Below, in pieces: positions 24,616-32,955 of a stretch of DNA of 35,121 nt. Positions within the stretch are counted from its first letter, which is position 1, and each line of letters begins with the position of its first letter. Source of the DNA: Ruminiclostridium sp. (GTDB taxonomy: Bacteria; Bacillota_A; Clostridia; Oscillospirales; Ruminococcaceae); contig JAFZOA010000399.1 of NCBI GenBank assembly GCA_017550775.1, forward strand, positions 1-35,121, given 5' to 3'. The notes beneath the pieces are model-generated. The model ran no database searches. It saw nothing but the letters and a program-made list of their open reading frames with translations, and was not told the DNA's origin. The position numbers and the translations under genes are program-made.

Positions 24616-27600
24616 TGAACAGATATAGTGAATTTTACTCAGCTGTTGATGAAATATACTCTTGTGTTAAAAGAGATCTCTACGGTGTCTCGTCTGAAAA
24701 CGAAGTGCTGGAGGATATTGAGCCATTATCTACATATGTTACTGGTATTTTGTATCCCCGTAAAGCATCCCAAGTAGAAAATCAAATCTATATAGAAGAT
24801 TATGACGACGGCGAATATGGTGATATTGATATCGAGAATCAGTTAGAAACAGATGATGATACAATAGCCGCCTCAAACAATTACAAACCATCTTCTATGG
24901 GCATATCGGTTATGCTCCCCGCTGATCTTACAGCCTTTGATATCTGTTTTTCTTGTGGGTTATATAAGCATCTTGAGGACACTATAAATGAAAAGATAGT
25001 GCATAAATATTGTAGAACCCCTTTTTCTATCAGCTTTACCGTCGATGTTTCATCAATTAAAAGCACATTTTCAAAAAGACTTTCTGAAAACATTGATGCC
25101 GACATTAAGCTTGTCGTTAGGAAAATTATGCCAGACGGCAGTAAACTATTAACTATATCTATAATTAATAACAGTATTGAAACTAATAAGTTGCACCTAA
25201 GAAACGAAAATGCATTATTCCAGTGCGAAATACATGTTATAGCTAATAAACCATTTCTTCCTATTTATCAAAATCTATACACGAACGATGATGTTGAAAC
25301 TCAAATTAGGTGCCTGATATACAAAGATATTAACAATTATGGCTATGGTCATGGTTGTTCTGTTGCCTATGATGAGACTGAGAACGGCGTGCTTGAAATC
25401 CGTTCGGAATTTCTGCCTCACTTAAGAATAAAGCAAATGATGCCCGGAGCAATATCTGATGATACTATACTGAAATTGAACAATTGGTGTACATTAGATC
25501 GTAATATCTTGATAGAAAAAACCAATAGTTTTATTGACGAATACAGTAAATGGAAAGAAGAGAAAGAAAAAATTAATGTTGACATCAGTCTTGTTAAGGC
25601 AAAAAACAAATTGTTGGATAATATTAGAATATGCATTGATAGACTGAAACAAGGCGTTACTATATTGACAAATAATGAAAACGCTTGGAAATCATTTGTA
25701 ATGATGAATGAGGCTATGATGCTTCAGAGAGTTAATCAAAAACATCAGCAAATTGATAATATACTATGGTATCCATTTCAGCTTGCATATATTTTACAGA
25801 TTATTCCGGATATAGTTGATCCAAGCAATAAATATCATAATGTTGTAGATCTATTGTGGTTCCCAACTGGTGGCGGTAAAACAGAAGCATATCTTGGAGT
25901 TGCAGCATTTTCTATTTTTTTCAGGAGGCTGTCTTGTACAGAAGGAAGCGACGGAGTAACTGTAATTATGAGATATACACTACGATTGCTTACCATTCAA
26001 CAGTTTGAGCGAGCGGCTGCAATGATATGCGCTTGTGATTATCTGAGAAGTAAATACGATATCCCAGGAGGAGAAATTAGTATAGGCCTTTGGATCGGAG
26101 CTGGAATGACTCCTAATCATATTGAAAAAGCGGAAGAGGTTCTACAAAAATTAAGATCTAATAAAGACGAAAAAATATATGAAGGAAATCCTGTCCAAAT
26201 AACGAAATGCCCTTGGTGTGGTTCAAAAATTGATGTTTCTGGATATGAAATAAGTAATCATGGCATGATAATAAAATGCCGTGACAATATGAAATGTCCA
26301 TTTCACGAAAAACTTCCTATCTATGTTGTTGATGATGATATTTATAGAAATAAACCGACATTGTTATTAAGCACGATTGATAAATTTGCTAGAATAGTAT
26401 GGGTGGATGAAAGCAAGAATCTTTTCGGTGCTCATAATAATCCGCCTTCTTTGATCATACAGGACGAGCTTCACCTAATATCTGGTTCTTTAGGTTCGCT
26501 TGCTGGATTGTACGAAATAGCTGTTGATTATTTATGCAGTAGAACTGGTATTTCTCCCAAAATAATTGCTTCAACTGCTACTGTAAAAAATGCAGACGAG
26601 CAAATTAGAAATATTTATGGGAAAGAAATGATACAGTTTCCGCCAAATGGATTATCATATGATGATTCTTTCTTTTCGCATTTAGCGAATGAAAATGAAA
26701 GACCTGCTAGGACATATATTGGGATGTGTGAAAATGGTGGAAGCATATCGGATTTGATGGTACGAACTTATGCTTTATTGACTTTCATTAAGGCGATGTT
26801 TATTAAGCAAAACAAATCCAAAGACATTATTGATCAGTATTATACCATAGTCGGTTATTTTAATGCAATAAGAGATCTGGGTTCATCTTCTAATATTCTG
26901 CAAGATCGTATGGGCGCACATTTAAGAACTTTGATAAATCGCAAATTTAAAGATATATGTGAATCGTTGGGTGTTGATAATAAAAGTGTTCCTTATAATA
27001 TTAGTGATGAGTTAACAAGCAGAAAAAGCTCTAAAGAAGTTAAGGATACATTAGAGAACCTCGAAATATCTTATGATAATGCAGGTTGTTATTCATATGT
27101 TTTGGCATCTAACATGCTGTCGGTAGGCATTGATATCAATCGTTTGGGCTTAATGACAGTATTTAATCAGCCAAAAACTAATTCCGAATACATTCAAGCA
27201 ACCAGCCGTGTAGGAAGATCAAATCCTGGGGTCGTTCTTACAATGTATAATCCAATGCGATCAAGAGATAAATCACATTATGAACAATTTAATTATTATC
27301 ACAATTCATTTTATCAATATGTTGAAGCTACAAGCGTAACTCCTTTTTCTGCGCGAGCAATGGAAAAAGCTCTTCACTGCACATTTATCGCCATGGTTAG
27401 ATTAAGCATTGATGAGCTAAGCGGAAACAATAATGCTGTATTTTTTAATTCAAGCGATCAAAGCATCAATAGCATCAAGGAATTTATTTTATCGCGAATA
27501 AGAAGGCTACACCCAAACTCGCTTGAAACTGCTAAGTATTTATTGGAATGCACAATAGATGAATGGGAAAATATGACGAAAATATATCCAGAATTATGCT

Positions 27601-27731
27601 ATTATAGCAACAATTCCGAGAGAGTCTGCTTGTTAAACCCTGCTGAAGGTGATTTATTATCTGATTTTCCATTGATTTTAAATTCATTAAGAAATGTTGA
27701 GCCCTCTTCGAATATTTATATAAGCAAATAA
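24615..27731 (+). CDS. drmA: DrmA-like DISARM helicase
   Basis: 1038 residues from ATG 24615, which overlaps the previous TGA (TGATG) and has GGGAG eight bases upstream; the ATG at 24600 is less likely. Superfamily 2 helicase motifs: Walker A WFPTGGGKTEAY (~416), QDELHLISG (~615, DEAH-like), ASTATV, and motif VI QATSRVGRSNPG (~862). A zinc ribbon CPWCG...CRDNMKC (~530-560) lies between the two RecA-like lobes. ~400 residues precede the motor. With the DUF1998 protein that follows, this matches DrmA, which with DrmB forms the core complex of DISARM phage defence. Identification rests on motifs and the DrmB neighbour. Confidence 0.82.
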   Translation: MNRYSEFYSAVDEIYSCVKRDLYGVSSENEVLEDIEPLSTYVTGILYPRKASQVENQIYIEDYDDGEYGDIDIENQLETDDDTIAASNNYKPSSMGISVMLPADLTAFDICFSCGLYKHLEDTINEKIVHKYCRTPFSISFTVDVSSIKSTFSKRLSENIDADIKLVVRKIMPDGSKLLTISIINNSIETNKLHLRNENALFQCEIHVIANKPFLPIYQNLYTNDDVETQIRCLIYKDINNYGYGHGCSVAYDETENGVLEIRSEFLPHLRIKQMMPGAISDDTILKLNNWCTLDRNILIEKTNSFIDEYSKWKEEKEKINVDISLVKAKNKLLDNIRICIDRLKQGVTILTNNENAWKSFVMMNEAMMLQRVNQKHQQIDNILWYPFQLAYILQIIPDIVDPSNKYHNVVDLLWFPTGGGKTEAYLGVAAFSIFFRRLSCTEGSDGVTVIMRYTLRLLTIQQFERAAAMICACDYLRSKYDIPGGEISIGLWIGAGMTPNHIEKAEEVLQKLRSNKDEKIYEGNPVQITKCPWCGSKIDVSGYEISNHGMIIKCRDNMKCPFHEKLPIYVVDDDIYRNKPTLLLSTIDKFARIVWVDESKNLFGAHNNPPSLIIQDELHLISGSLGSLAGLYEIAVDYLCSRTGISPKIIASTATVKNADEQIRNIYGKEMIQFPPNGLSYDDSFFSHLANENERPARTYIGMCENGGSISDLMVRTYALLTFIKAMFIKQNKSKDIIDQYYTIVGYFNAIRDLGSSSNILQDRMGAHLRTLINRKFKDICESLGVDNKSVPYNISDELTSRKSSKEVKDTLENLEISYDNAGCYSYVLASNMLSVGIDINRLGLMTVFNQPKTNSEYIQATSRVGRSNPGVVLTMYNPMRSRDKSHYEQFNYYHNSFYQYVEATSVTPFSARAMEKALHCTFIAMVRLSIDELSGNNNAVFFNSSDQSINSIKEFILSRIRRLHPNSLETAKYLLECTIDEWENMTKIYPELCYYSNNSERVCLLNPAEGDLLSDFPLILNSLRNVEPSSNIYISK

Positions 27732-27742
27732 GGAGCTTAAAA

Positions 27743-29563
27743 ATGAGTGGTATTTTCAGGAACAAACGCAATGGCGATCAAAAAATCCATATCGGAGAAA
27801 TACGAAAAAGTCAATTGCTTACTACTTTTGGTGTTGGCAATATTGTAGATTTTGTCCGAGATACTGCAATTATTGGTGGCGTTGATGATTGGGACAAAGA
27901 CAGTAATTCAGAAGATCGAAAAATAACAAATGAGAACTTACAGGCATTCACGGGAGCAAAATATTTTTTGCAACCCAAATCATCCGGTAGTCCTACATAT
28001 ATGCCTAACAATCAAGATATTAGTTCTTTCATCTTTCCAGAAAAGCTATATTGTCCAAAATGTAAAAGCATTATTGATTATCGAGAACTTCAAGTTTCAA
28101 AAAATAGGCAAACATGTAACCAGATAGATGCCAATGGAAAACCGTGCCGTGGTCATTTAGTTGCCTCCCGTTTTGTTGTAATATGTGAAAAAGGGCATCT
28201 TGAGGATTTTCCCTATTCATGGTGGGTTCATAAAGGAAAAGAATGTCCTTCAAGGAAATTGGCTCCAAGGATTAAAATGTATAATATAGGCGGTAGAAGT
28301 GATGCGGAAAGTTTAATGATAGAATGTTCTGAATGTAAAGCTAAGCGCGGAATGGTCGGCATATTTAATAAAAATGCTTTTTCTGGTGAATGTTCGAGAT
28401 GCTGCTCGGGAAAGCATCCTTATCTTGGCTCAAATTATAAGCAGGAATGTGATTCTCTACCTACAGTCAGATTAAGGTCATCGTCAAGTGTTTACTTCCC
28501 TATTAATCCCAGCGCTCTTCTTATTCCGCCATGGAGTCAAAAAGCTATGGCATATATCGAAAAAGATTTTGATCAGTTATCTTACATGAGCGATGAAAAA
28601 CGGAAGGAATATATTAAAAAATACATATTTCCAAAATGTGCGAAGTTGACATTGGAAGATCTTTTTGAAGCATTTAAAACGCTTGAAACTCGCCGTTTGA
28701 CTGGACACAAAAAAACCGAAGCTGACATCTATGAGGAGGAATATAGAATATTATGCCGTTCTGAGGTCATGGATGATAGGTTTTCGTCACATAATGTGAC
28801 AATTCCTGTTGATTTTTGTGGTATATTTGATCAAATAGCGGTAATAGATAGGCTTGTCGTGACAATGGCATTGAGCGGCTTTACAAGGTTGTATCCTTAC
28901 AACGGTGAAACAGCCAAAGATAAAATCGCCCCTTTATCAATAGAACGAAAAGAATGGTTGCCGGCAATTGAGTTAATCGGAGAAGGCATTTTCATCAGAT
29001 TTAATAAAGCACGAATTGTAGAATGGGCAGAAAAAGTATACCCTCGTTATAACGAAATGAAAAAAGCGCATGAACAATCATTTATTAAATCTGAGAAATA
29101 TTCTCCTCAATATGTAATGTTACATACATTTGCCCATCTGTTTATTAGACAACTAGCAAATGAATGCGGTTATAGTGCTGCTTCTATGAAGGAAAAAATA
29201 TATTCTACATTTAGTAATAATGATGAAAGTTATGAGATGAACGGTGTCCTTATATATTTATCATCCTCAGATAGTGATGGAAGTCTTGGCGGACTGATAA
29301 GTGCAGCGGAAGAAACAGAATTATTAGATAGGATCTTAAAAAATATGTTAAGAGAAGCTAAATGGTGTAGTGGTGATCCATTATGCGGATCAAACATGCA
29401 TCAAGGATTTGCTTCGCTTAATTATTCTGCTTGCCATGCATGTACACTACTGCCGGAAACAGCCTGTGAATTCAGCAATCTATTATTGGACAGAATATCT
29501 GTTGTTGGAGCGATTGATAATAGTGAATTGGGAATAATGGGGAATCTTGCAGAATCACTATAA
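27743..29563 (+). CDS. drmB: DrmB-like DISARM protein (DUF1998)
   Basis: 606 residues; GGAG site, 11 bases after drmA. The start IRKSQLLTTFGVGNIVDF is the characteristic DrmB opening. Cys pairs CPKCK, CSECKAKR and CSRCCS form zinc-binding sites in the first third. The C-terminal DUF1998 domain shows HTFAHLFIRQLANECG (~462) and a CHACTLLPETACEFSN zinc motif (~563). DrmB pairs with DrmA and is needed for DISARM. The gene ends the AT-rich operon: directly after its stop the base composition and codon use shift back to that of the element. No drmC, methyltransferase, drmD or drmE follows. Confidence 0.88.
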   Translation: MSGIFRNKRNGDQKIHIGEIRKSQLLTTFGVGNIVDFVRDTAIIGGVDDWDKDSNSEDRKITNENLQAFTGAKYFLQPKSSGSPTYMPNNQDISSFIFPEKLYCPKCKSIIDYRELQVSKNRQTCNQIDANGKPCRGHLVASRFVVICEKGHLEDFPYSWWVHKGKECPSRKLAPRIKMYNIGGRSDAESLMIECSECKAKRGMVGIFNKNAFSGECSRCCSGKHPYLGSNYKQECDSLPTVRLRSSSSVYFPINPSALLIPPWSQKAMAYIEKDFDQLSYMSDEKRKEYIKKYIFPKCAKLTLEDLFEAFKTLETRRLTGHKKTEADIYEEEYRILCRSEVMDDRFSSHNVTIPVDFCGIFDQIAVIDRLVVTMALSGFTRLYPYNGETAKDKIAPLSIERKEWLPAIELIGEGIFIRFNKARIVEWAEKVYPRYNEMKKAHEQSFIKSEKYSPQYVMLHTFAHLFIRQLANECGYSAASMKEKIYSTFSNNDESYEMNGVLIYLSSSDSDGSLGGLISAAEETELLDRILKNMLREAKWCSGDPLCGSNMHQGFASLNYSACHACTLLPETACEFSNLLLDRISVVGAIDNSELGIMGNLAESL

Positions 29564-29617
29564 AGAGTTGTTCAATTGTTGTATTTTTAATACTCTGTTT
29601 TATCAGGTGGTGATTTT

Positions 29618-30457
29618 ATGGATCTCATCATCAACTCTGAAGTCGAAAGACTGACAAATGAGATAAACAACCTCAAAGAAGAACTGCTGCGGCTTCTTGA
29701 CGAGAAACACGAGCTTATCTATGTTACATGCCCGAAGCTCAAAGCAAAGTATTACAAGAATTTCGGCGTGCTTGAAACAGAGGTAGCGTTATATGAAGCG
29801 CAGGTAAAGACGCTCCGGCTGAAGCTTGAGCTTATCCGCCAGAAAACCAACCGCGGCGAAGCTCCCGATCTTACTGAGATCAACAAACAGGTCGAGCTTC
29901 AGACTACGGCTCCTGTTATGGAGCTTGCCGCAGCCGAGGGCGAGGCTGCTATGCAGATACTCGATGACATTGTCAACGAAGTGGATATTCTCCCGGATAA
30001 CGAAGAACTTAAAAAGCTGTACAAGAAGATCGCCGTTGCGCTTCATCCTGATCTGCACCCGGAATATACCGAGAAAGAAAACCGCCTGTTTCTGGACGCG
30101 ATAGAGGCGTATAAGAACGGAGATATTGATACTGTACGACTTATTGAGGCTGTAACGCGCACAGTAGTCACAGACAGGAATGCCGACGGCGCTGTCGATG
30201 ATAAAGAGGAAGAGGACGCAGCCGCGGAATTGCGGCAGCAGCGCGGATACATAGCTTACGGAATTGATACTGTCCGCGCAGAGATCGCCGCGATAAAGAA
30301 TGGTTTTCCGTACAATGCAAAATCCGTGCTTGATGATCCGGAACAGACAAAACAGGTACAGGAACGGCTCGCGACTGCGCTTGCCGACTATAAATCACTG
30401 TATAATTCATACCGTGATGACCTTGAAAAGCTGATGAAGGAGTACGGAAGTGAATGA
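29618..30457 (+). CDS. Coiled-coil J-domain-like protein
   Basis: 279 residues with a CAGGTGGTGA site. Residues 1-100 are a charged coiled coil (EVERLTNEINNLKEELLRLLDEK trimmed: EVERLTNEINNLKEELL). Residues ~128-180 look like a J domain: LKKLYKKIAVALHPDLHPE carries the HPD tripeptide with the usual helix II before it, and FLDAIEAYKNGD matches helix III (normally INEAYxxL). J domains stimulate Hsp70 ATPases, and an Hsp70-like gene lies 7 kb upstream in the element. The C-terminal ~90 residues are helical. Codon use is GC-rich, unlike the DISARM-like operon. It overlaps the next gene by 8 bp and starts an operon of four. Confidence 0.72.
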   Translation: MDLIINSEVERLTNEINNLKEELLRLLDEKHELIYVTCPKLKAKYYKNFGVLETEVALYEAQVKTLRLKLELIRQKTNRGEAPDLTEINKQVELQTTAPVMELAAAEGEAAMQILDDIVNEVDILPDNEELKKLYKKIAVALHPDLHPEYTEKENRLFLDAIEAYKNGDIDTVRLIEAVTRTVVTDRNADGAVDDKEEEDAAAELRQQRGYIAYGIDTVRAEIAAIKNGFPYNAKSVLDDPEQTKQVQERLATALADYKSLYNSYRDDLEKLMKEYGSE

Positions 30458-30872
30458 GCTTACTCTCATAACAGGCTCAGCTCTGATCGAGGCCCTGCAC
30501 AACGGAACTCCTATCACCGTCCCCGAGCGTCGTGAGATATTTCTGAAAACAGTATATATAGCCGGCTGGTATTATCGAGAGAACATCAACGAAATTGCCG
30601 AAGGGCTGAAAGCCGGCGACAGACTGACGCTCCGCCGCGAGCCGTCGAATGAACATGATGCGCTTGCGATAATGGTGCTTGACAGGCACGGCAATATGCT
30701 CGGATATGTTCCTCGTTATCACAATGCTGTCATAGCGAGACTGATGGACGCGGGAAAGGATTTCTACGCAGTTCTTACACCCCGCGAACCGACCGAAGAA
30801 GAGATCAGCTCGGGAAATGTGCGTGATGATATGCATTATCTGATGAGAATACAGATCTTTATGAGGGAATGA
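30450..30872 (+). CDS. HIRAN domain protein 1
   Basis: 140 residues starting with GTG at 30450 (AAGGAG six bases upstream; overlaps the J-domain gene). IFLKTVYIAGWYYRENI, GDRLTLRREPSNEHDALAIMVLDRHGNMLGYVPRYHNAVIARLMDAG is summarised here by its key parts: LTLRREP, NEHDALAI, LGYVPR and NAVIARLMDAG, which form a HIRAN domain. In eukaryotic HLTF the domain binds free 3' DNA ends; bacterial ones occur alone or with helicases. Almost the entire protein is this domain. The next gene is a diverged copy. A role in DNA-end or fork recognition is inference. Confidence 0.8.
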   Translation: MNELTLITGSALIEALHNGTPITVPERREIFLKTVYIAGWYYRENINEIAEGLKAGDRLTLRREPSNEHDALAIMVLDRHGNMLGYVPRYHNAVIARLMDAGKDFYAVLTPREPTEEEISSGNVRDDMHYLMRIQIFMRE

Positions 30873-30882
30873 GGACAGAGGA

Positions 30883-31362
30883 ATGAATGAACTCGCGATC
30901 AACCATGAGCCAAAGCTGCTGGACGCAATACATAGCGGAAAGCCTGCTCCTGGCGCTCCTCGTAAGAAAGAGATCTTCGTTCTTGATGAGGAAATCTCCG
31001 GCTGGGAAGAAATCAGCGCAATAAAGACTATCGCGGCGGGATTGCGCAAAGGAGACACTCTCACGCTCCGTCGCGAGCCAGATGACGAAACACGCAGTTT
31101 TGTCATCGGCGTTTATGATAAGCTCGGGCAGAAGATCGGTTATCTGGATGGCGGCAACCGGAAGATCGTTGCCCGATTAATGGATGCCGGGAAACAGTTC
31201 AGAGCCGAGCTTGCTCCACGGAACGGTATTGCTTCTCTTTCCGATACAAGCTGGGTAGCGATCGTTGATGAGGACGATAATGACGAATATGATTATGAGG
31301 GTGACAGGCTGTTCAGAGTTATGAGAAAATTCCTTTCGATGAACATTTATTGGGTGGAATAA
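30883..31362 (+). CDS. HIRAN domain protein 2 (diverged paralogue)
   Basis: 159 residues; GAGGA seven bases before the ATG, 10 bases after gene 1. Both proteins begin MNEL and share EIF, GDTLTLRREPDDE, IGYLDGG (versus LGYVPRY) and IVARLMDAGK, so they arose by duplication. This copy has lost the NEHDALAI core (DDETRSFVI) and gained an acidic loop (VDEDDNDEYDYEGD, ~128-141), so it may have changed or lost DNA-end binding. It lies four bases before the AAA+ gene and probably works with it. Confidence 0.72.
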   Translation: MNELAINHEPKLLDAIHSGKPAPGAPRKKEIFVLDEEISGWEEISAIKTIAAGLRKGDTLTLRREPDDETRSFVIGVYDKLGQKIGYLDGGNRKIVARLMDAGKQFRAELAPRNGIASLSDTSWVAIVDEDDNDEYDYEGDRLFRVMRKFLSMNIYWVE

Positions 31363-31366
31363 AGCT

Positions 31367-32830
31367 ATGCTTGATATTGAAGATATGAAGATATACTGCA
31401 ACGGGCTGCGTGATATGTGTGAGCTGTTTGACAGAACTCTTGCCATACCGGAGCACCGGAAATATGTTAAGGCTTATGAAAGCGATATGTTTTCATTCCT
31501 GCGTGATATAGCCGCAGCTGATACCGGCCCAAATGATGATGAGAAAGCATATATAGATGAGTTTGTAAATAACAGTACATCTGGTGAGAGCCTGTATAAG
31601 GAAGCATACGAATGGAATGCCGAGGCTCCACTTTCCTTGCGGCTTTTTGTTGATGCAGAGAACAGACTTATTGTCTCCGGAGATCTGCCGAAAGCGGTCC
31701 CGGCAGGCGGTAACGGCTGCCCGACAGCGTATTTGTTCAGGGTTTTCTCGCTGGTAGGAGCGGGATTGATGGCATGCGACAAAAATGTTACCAAGGAAGA
31801 AGTAACGCTGTTTACAAAAAGCATTAAATCGTTTCAGCGATACATCTTCGGAAATCTGAGAAAGACTGATTTCGGAAACGCCTTTAATGTTGCAATGACA
31901 TTAACTGCCGATGATGAGCCGACAGACACCGTGTACATGACAAAGGAAAACAGCGACCTGACAGAGCTCAGGAATATCAGGCTCCCGGAGCCCGGCAGGA
32001 AACCTGTCGGCATTAAAAGCGGCAGCAAGCTTGAAGAGCTGATGGATAAGCTGAATGATCTCGTCGGGCTTGACAGCGTAAAGGAAGAGGTTTCATCGCT
32101 GATCAATCTGATAAATATCCAGAATATACGCAAGTCGCGCGGTATGAAGCAGATACCGATGTCATACCACATGGTCTTTACAGGCAATCCCGGAACAGGA
32201 AAGACAACAGTTGCCCGGCTGCTTTCTGAAATATACCGCGAGCTTGGTCTTTTATCAAATGGCAGTTTTGTTGAAACCGATCGTTCGGGACTTGTTGCCG
32301 GATATGTCGGAAAGACCGCTATCCAGGTACAGGAAAAAGTTCAGGAGGCGCTCGGCGGGATACTGTTTATAGATGAGGCATATTCGCTCACATCCTCCAA
32401 CAGTTCTGTCGATTACGGTAAAGAAGCGATAGATACCCTTGTCAAGGCTATGGAAGATAACCGTGAAAACTTGATCGTTATTGCAGCGGGCTACACCGAG
32501 CCTATGAAAAAGTTTATCAACTCCAACCCCGGACTGCGCTCACGCTTTAACAAATATCTGGATTTCCCGGATTATAAGCCGGATGAACTGACGGAAATAT
32601 TCCGCAGAATGTGCAAGTCCAACGGTTACGATATGAGCAGCGAGGCAGAAACAGCCATAAAAGAGCGTTTTACAGAAATGTATGAGAACCGTGACGAGAC
32701 CTTCGGTAATGGCCGCGATGTCCGCAACATATTTGAAAAATCTGTAATAAAGCAGGCTTCACGGCTTTCCGGTATCAAGTCACCTACAAATACACAGATA
32801 ATCACACTTGAGGCGAGCGATGTTCAATAG
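31367..32830 (+). CDS. AAA+ ATPase, SpoVK/CbbX-like
   Basis: 487 residues. Residues 1-215 are a mostly helical N-terminal region I do not recognise. The AAA+ module (~225-480) starts with LDDLVGLDSVKEEV-like LNDLVGLDSVKEEV and has Walker A FTGNPGTGKTTVARL (~270), Walker B GGILFIDEAYSL (~330), sensor 1 VIAAGYTEPM, an arginine finger in LRSRFNKYLDFPDY and sensor 2 in GNGRDVRNIFE. This is the CbbX/SpoVK subfamily, hexameric remodelling ATPases. It is the last gene of the J-domain/HIRAN operon, so the operon could encode a remodelling machine recruited to DNA ends; that is inference. No clear terminator follows. Confidence 0.85.
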   Translation: MLDIEDMKIYCNGLRDMCELFDRTLAIPEHRKYVKAYESDMFSFLRDIAAADTGPNDDEKAYIDEFVNNSTSGESLYKEAYEWNAEAPLSLRLFVDAENRLIVSGDLPKAVPAGGNGCPTAYLFRVFSLVGAGLMACDKNVTKEEVTLFTKSIKSFQRYIFGNLRKTDFGNAFNVAMTLTADDEPTDTVYMTKENSDLTELRNIRLPEPGRKPVGIKSGSKLEELMDKLNDLVGLDSVKEEVSSLINLINIQNIRKSRGMKQIPMSYHMVFTGNPGTGKTTVARLLSEIYRELGLLSNGSFVETDRSGLVAGYVGKTAIQVQEKVQEALGGILFIDEAYSLTSSNSSVDYGKEAIDTLVKAMEDNRENLIVIAAGYTEPMKKFINSNPGLRSRFNKYLDFPDYKPDELTEIFRRMCKSNGYDMSSEAETAIKERFTEMYENRDETFGNGRDVRNIFEKSVIKQASRLSGIKSPTNTQIITLEASDVQ

Positions 32831-32908
32831 GCCGACAATCCAGCCTGCTCGTTTTGGAATAATGTGAAATATTAGTTGCTGCCGGTTGGAAATTTGTGAA
32901 TTTATGCC

Positions 32909-32937
32909 TTGATATTTCCGGATTTTTGTGATATAAT
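32909..32937 (+). promoter_or_regulatory. Promoter of the DUF4143 ATPase gene
   Basis: TTGATA (32909-32914), 17-bp spacer, TATAAT (32932-32937) with TGn extension. The ATG follows after only 18 bases, so the leader is very short. Confidence 0.8.
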
Positions 32938-32955
32938 AATCACGGGTGATGATAT

